From contig NZ_JAOPKZ010000017.1 in assembly GCF_025519785.1 (NCBI RefSeq), forward strand, positions 1 through 59,520: a stretch of 59,520 bases of DNA, read 5' to 3'. Under the pieces are notes generated by a model that saw nothing but the letters and a program-made list of their open reading frames with translations, was not told the origin of the DNA and did not search any database. Shown here piece after piece: positions 56,444 through 59,520 of the stretch. This DNA comes from Staphylococcus marylandisciuri. Lineage in GTDB: Bacteria > Bacillota > Bacilli > Staphylococcales > Staphylococcaceae. The position numbers were made by a program, and so were the translations under genes. Positions within the stretch are counted from its first letter, which is position 1, and each line of letters starts with the position of its first letter.

Positions 56444-57015
56444 AAACTCTCCTTTTTAACAATGTCTATATTCCATTTTAAATACAAAGTAAGAAATTTA
56501 AAAAAGTTTTTTACAAAGAAGTATCCAATAAAGATTAAAATTAAACCTAAAACAAGCCCTTTTATCATTTCAAATATATCACTTAATGTAATAGTATCAA
56601 ATCCATTCACAACTCCCATAACTAATAATATTATTGGCGAGACTATCATAACTGGGACTGCAATAATATATGCTAGTATAAAAGGTAAAAGTAACATAAA
56701 TACAAATAAGCTTAATCCAAGTAAAATAAAATTAAAAACACTTAATCCCATTATAGAAAACACAGCAATAAAGATATTTTTAATGCTTTTTTTGTTTTTA
56801 ACAGCGTTTAAAGCATTCATAGCATTTATTTCCTTTGAAATATTAACTGGATTTCCTAAATCTCGAATAATTTCCTCATCGCTTTTATTATCTTTATAAG
56901 CACTAAGAAAATGAGACTCATATTCGTTAAGAATATCTTTCCTTTCTTCTTTGCTTATTCTTTTCATACGTCTATTCAAAGTTGCAATGTATTCGTCCTT
57001 ATTCATGAACATCAC
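56440..57015 (-). CDS. HAAS/DUF1700 signalling-domain membrane protein
   Basis: This 191-residue protein has an N-terminal HAAS domain (MNKDEYIATLNRRMKRISKE, ILNEYESHFLSAY, IIRDLGNPVNISKEI) and four or five helices after residue 75. HAAS proteins commonly follow PadR regulators and may adjust envelope stress responses. It overlaps PadR by 17 bp and the lipoprotein by 4 bp, so the three form an operon. Confidence 0.83.
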   Translation of the reverse strand: MMFMNKDEYIATLNRRMKRISKEERKDILNEYESHFLSAYKDNKSDEEIIRDLGNPVNISKEINAMNALNAVKNKKSIKNIFIAVFSIMGLSVFNFILLGLSLFVFMLLLPFILAYIIAVPVMIVSPIILLVMGVVNGFDTITLSDIFEMIKGLVLGLILIFIGYFFVKNFFKFLTLYLKWNIDIVKKESL

Positions 57016-57322
57016 TCTCTTCCATAAATGAATTTATTGATTCAGTAAACATATTCCATTCTCTCGTCAACTCTTTCAATCTCTCATTACCTTTAATAGT
57101 AATTGCATAATATTTACGTGATGGCCCTTCCTTAGAAGGTTCATAATAACTATTTAAATATTCCTCTTTAACAAGTCTTCGTAACAATGGATAAATAGTA
57201 CCTTCTGATATTGTAATTTTTTGGGTCATAATTTGAATTAACGAGTATCCATATTGGTCTTGTCGACTAATAATCAATAAAACTAATAACTCTAACGCCC
57301 CTTTTTTGAATTGAACATTCAT
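56999..57322 (-). CDS. PadR-family transcriptional regulator
   Basis: This 107-residue protein has an N-terminal winged helix of the PadR type: KKGALELLVLLIISRQDQYG, ITISEGTIYPLLRRLVKEEY, and GPSRKYYAITIKGNERLKELT. Short PadR-s1 form. AGGAGG precedes the ATG. Its targets probably include its own operon. The inverted repeat TACCT...AGGTA at 57388-57403, near the ABC gene's end, could be an operator or a weak terminator. Confidence 0.87.
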   Translation of the reverse strand: MNVQFKKGALELLVLLIISRQDQYGYSLIQIMTQKITISEGTIYPLLRRLVKEEYLNSYYEPSKEGPSRKYYAITIKGNERLKELTREWNMFTESINSFMEESDVHE

Positions 57323-57411
57323 TATTTAATGTCCTCCTTATCAATTTATGGAGTATACTAAAACACTACTATGTAATATAAGATACCTTATTTTAGGTAA
57401 TAGGTAAAGCG

Positions 57412-59124
57412 TTAGGACATAACTTTAATGAATTTTTTATATCTTTCATTGTTTTTCAACAATTCTCCGTGACTTCCTTTAAAAAGCATTTTACCATTTT
57501 CTATAAATAGAATCTCTTCATCCTCACATAACTCTTGTACATTATGCGTTATTTTTAAAGTAGTTCTGTATTGTGTAAGTTCTGAAATAGATTTTAGAAT
57601 CTCACTTTTAGATTCGTTATCCAAATTTGAAGTAGCTTCATCTAATAAAATTAGACTTGGATTCTTTAAAAATAACCTTGCTAAATTTAATTTTTGCTTT
57701 TCTCCGCCGGATAATTTATTTCCTCCTTCTCCAACATCTCTATTAAGATTCTCAATTTGACTAGTTACAAGCTTATTTAACATGGAAAAATCTAAACTTT
57801 TTTGCATTTTGTCAATTGTTATTTTGTCTTCTCTTAATCCATATAATAAATTATCTTTTATAGTCCCACTTATAATTGGTATATCTTGACTCACTAATCC
57901 TATATTCTTTCTTAAGGAATTAGTACTAATTTTATTAATATTAATACCATCTATTGTTATACTGCCTTTTGTTATGTTATAAAATTTTTCCAACGTATTT
58001 AGTAATGTTGTTTTTCCCGAACCTGAAGGACCTATAATTGTAAGAGTTTTTCCTTTACTTAATTTAAAAGATATGTCATCAAGAATTTTCTTACCGTTAA
58101 ACTCCATAGTCACATTATTAAACGATATGTTACTATTTAACTTAAAATCAAATTCACATTCATCAATTTTTCTTTCCTCAGCTTCATTTATAATTTTTGT
58201 TAAACTTTTGAAAGCACCGTTAGCTTTATGATATTCTCCTATAAAGCTGCTTATAGAACTCATAGGGGTCATTAATTGAAATGAATAAATTATAAATGCA
58301 ATAAGAGTACCTAATGCCAATGTTCCGTTTTGAATTCTAAACGCCCCGTAACCAACAATGACTAGTAATCCTAAAATCAGCAAAAAATTCACTAAAGGAG
58401 AAATTAATGCCATAACTTTACTTTCGTATAGATTTACGTTAAATAGATTATTAATATGTTTGGAAATAATTCTCTTTTCTGCGTCTTCGGCAGTAGACGC
58501 TTTTACCATTTTAATATTTTTAAATGTCTCTTGAGTCTTAGATATAAATTTAGATACTTCGTACTGTTGTATCTCTCCAGTATTTTCCAATTTTTTCATC
58601 ATTGGCAGAATTATCCCAAAAATCAAAGGTGCTATTAACAGTATTACTATAGTTAATTTCCAATCTAATAGCGCTATTAAAACGATCGCACCAATAATCA
58701 TGATAATCCCGTTTATAACTTTCGGAATATGGAAAGTTATTAAATCTTTTATTACTTCTGTATCATTTACTAATCTACTTGATAGCTCGCCACTTTTATA
58801 CATATCAAAGAAATATGTTGGGTAATTTATTATTCTATTATATATATTCTGTTGCAAATCTTTAATTATTATATTTCCAAATTTTGAGATTATATATTCA
58901 TTTACCCCTTCAATCAGAGATCTTAATATTAAGAATAAAACTAAAGAAACGACAATTAAAGTATTTATTTGATTGTTTTCTAATTGGTTTATAATGTTTC
59001 TTATTAATATTGGGAAGTATAGAGATGCTATTGTAAAAAATAAAGATAGTATAATAATTAAAGCTAGATACATCTTTTTCTTTTTATTATTTATAGTAAG
59101 TTTAAATATTTTATATACATTCAA
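57412..59124 (-). CDS. ABC exporter of the putative lanthipeptide locus (LanT-like)
   Basis: This 570-residue half-transporter joins a six-helix ABC transmembrane domain (residues 15-300) to an ATPase. Walker A is GPSGSGKTT near 365, the signature is LSGGEKQKLNLARL, Walker B is LILLDEATSNLD, and the H-loop is TLKITHNV. There is no N-terminal C39 peptidase, so it would export a peptide without cutting it. This suits class I or class III lanthipeptide exporters. It lies 79 bp after the nearest precursor gene on the same strand, behind a strong hairpin. Confidence 0.85.
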   Translation of the reverse strand: MNVYKIFKLTINNKKKKMYLALIIILSLFFTIASLYFPILIRNIINQLENNQINTLIVVSLVLFLILRSLIEGVNEYIISKFGNIIIKDLQQNIYNRIINYPTYFFDMYKSGELSSRLVNDTEVIKDLITFHIPKVINGIIMIIGAIVLIALLDWKLTIVILLIAPLIFGIILPMMKKLENTGEIQQYEVSKFISKTQETFKNIKMVKASTAEDAEKRIISKHINNLFNVNLYESKVMALISPLVNFLLILGLLVIVGYGAFRIQNGTLALGTLIAFIIYSFQLMTPMSSISSFIGEYHKANGAFKSLTKIINEAEERKIDECEFDFKLNSNISFNNVTMEFNGKKILDDISFKLSKGKTLTIIGPSGSGKTTLLNTLEKFYNITKGSITIDGININKISTNSLRKNIGLVSQDIPIISGTIKDNLLYGLREDKITIDKMQKSLDFSMLNKLVTSQIENLNRDVGEGGNKLSGGEKQKLNLARLFLKNPSLILLDEATSNLDNESKSEILKSISELTQYRTTLKITHNVQELCEDEEILFIENGKMLFKGSHGELLKNNERYKKFIKVMS

Positions 59125-59145
59125 AGATTATCACCTTCATAAAAA

Positions 59146-59192
59146 TTGAGACAATAAAGGTGTATTAAACACCTTCATTGTCTCTATTATTA
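59146..59192 (-). terminator. Hairpin between the precursor genes and the ABC exporter
   Basis: On the minus strand GAGACAATGAAGGTGT pairs almost perfectly with ACACCTTTATTGTCTC over a loop of about 5 bases, followed by AATTTTT. Such partial terminators after precursor genes let the peptide be made in excess over the transporter. Confidence 0.8.
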
Positions 59193-59202
59193 AAAATTAA
59201 CT

Positions 59203-59322
59203 CTAACAAATAAACCAGCTTGAATGGCTGCTATTTTTACAGTTTTGACTTTTTGAAGATTTTGCTTTTAATTGTACCTCTTTTGAAATTGTTTCTTGTT
59301 GTAATGATAAAACTTTATTCAT
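59203..59322 (-). CDS. Class III lanthipeptide precursor-like peptide, copy 1
   Basis: A 39-residue peptide with AAGGAG nine bases before its ATG. The leader starts MNKVLSLQQETISKEV: VLSLQ matches the (I/L/V)Lx LQ leader motif recognised by class III enzymes (LanKC). The core end SSHSSWFIC has Ser32-x2-Ser35-x3-Cys39, the labionin pattern; Ser22-x2-Ser25-x2-Cys28 could form another ring. It is not cut by a double-glycine peptidase by sequence. The predicted modifying enzyme and protease are outside the window. The gene is too short for usual gene callers. Confidence 0.75.
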   Translation of the reverse strand: MNKVLSLQQETISKEVQLKAKSSKSQNCKNSSHSSWFIC

Positions 59323-59347
59323 TTGACTTCACTCCTTAAATTATTAT

Positions 59348-59467
59348 TTAACAAATAAACCAACTTGAATGACTGCTATTTTTACAGTTTTGGCTTTTTG
59401 AAGATTTTGCTTTTAATTGTACCTCTTTTGAAATTGTTTCTTGTTGTAATGATAAAACTTTATTCAT
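59348..59467 (-). CDS. Class III lanthipeptide precursor-like peptide, copy 2
   Basis: It codes for exactly the same 39 residues as copy 1, 145 bp away. Three base differences in the core region all change AGT to AGC or the reverse in Ser codons, so the protein is kept. The identical AAGGAG and spacer precede the ATG. Repeats of a precursor gene are common in lanthipeptide loci. Confidence 0.75.
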   Translation of the reverse strand: MNKVLSLQQETISKEVQLKAKSSKSQNCKNSSHSSWFIC

Positions 59468-59492
59468 TTGACTTCACTCCTTAAATTATTAT

Positions 59493-59520
59493 TTAACAAA
59501 TAAACCAACTTGAATGACTG
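59493..59520 (-). CDS. Class III lanthipeptide precursor-like peptide, copy 3 (cut by the window)
   Basis: Only the last codons are inside the window: from the edge to the TAA at 59493-59495 the bases equal copy 2. Spacing from copy 2 is again 145 bp. The start and upstream genes lie beyond 59520. Confidence 0.7.

Larger units (their letters stand above)
59203..59520. repeat. 145-bp tandem repeat carrying the precursor genes
   Basis: Stop codons lie at 59203, 59348 and 59493, an exact 145-bp period. Each unit holds gene, ribosome site and a short AT-rich spacer. Units 2 and 3 agree over the visible part; unit 1 differs at a few bases and in its end. Confidence 0.9.

Noticed and set aside
55826..57322. 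PadR, HAAS and lipoprotein genes as part of the lanthipeptide locus
   Set aside because: They have their own ribosome sites, a separate promoter gap and no lanthipeptide-linked family; adjacency alone is not enough.
59203..59322. Alternative frame in the small peptide genes reading KTVKIAAIQAGLFV
   Set aside because: It lacks a start with a ribosome site, and copy differences change its amino acids, while the other frame changes only silent Ser positions.
1..59520. tRNA or rRNA genes
   Set aside because: No cloverleaf with GTTCRA-type arms and CCA-proximal stem and no rRNA-like segment was found by reading.

Overview
The window is chromosomal DNA of a Staphylococcus (low-GC Firmicute). Evidence is the staphyloferrin A sfa-hts locus, a close relative of the 1053-residue S. 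aureus Cas9 with its tracrRNA and repeat, ppx-ppk, a VraDE/BraDE-type ABC pair, and the staphylococcal intergenic repeat containing GGGAGCGGGACAGAAATC. The species cannot be fixed from what I can see. All calls come from reading the sequence; no database search or folding program was run.

Left part (about 1-33.6 kb, core-like): an MMPL exporter with a betaine-type binding lipoprotein; an OhrR/MgrA-type MarR regulator followed by a glutathione peroxidase; a seven-gene leftward operon for staphyloferrin A synthesis, export and uptake with two Fur boxes; a putative glycoside hydrolase lipoprotein; a PAP2 phosphatase; an AlkA-like glycosylase and an MFS pump; BrnQ; the polyphosphate pair ppx-ppk; a peptide-antibiotic resistance ABC pair behind a BceR-type palindrome; a tRNA-dihydrouridine synthase; and a lone FhuD-type lipoprotein with its own Fur box. 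Gaps are filled by copies of a long intergenic repeat and by stretches that fold by hand into closed helices (candidate RNAs).

Right part (about 33.6-59.5 kb, accessory, more AT-rich, with insertion-sequence remnants and broken genes): a short CRISPR array, a CcdC-like membrane protein, cas9 and tracrRNA, but no cas1, cas2 or csn2. Next come a MocR-type regulator that lacks a canonical start codon, a 149-residue unknown with an EamA transporter, an XPD/DinG-type helicase with a membrane protein behind two LexA boxes, a dead IS200-type element, a type III restriction-modification pair, and a Pycsar pair (nucleotide cyclase plus membrane effector) with a LexA box upstream. IS3 and ISL3 elements follow, then a PadR/HAAS/lipoprotein operon.

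At the right edge a peptidase-less ABC exporter is preceded by three tandem copies (the third cut by the window) of a 39-residue peptide. It has a VLSLQ leader motif and a Ser-x2-Ser-x3-Cys core motif, the hallmarks of class III (labionin/lanthionine) lanthipeptides. The modifying enzyme would lie beyond base 59520. The most novel points are this truncated lanthipeptide locus, the probable SOS control of defence-type genes, and the adaptation-less Cas9 locus.
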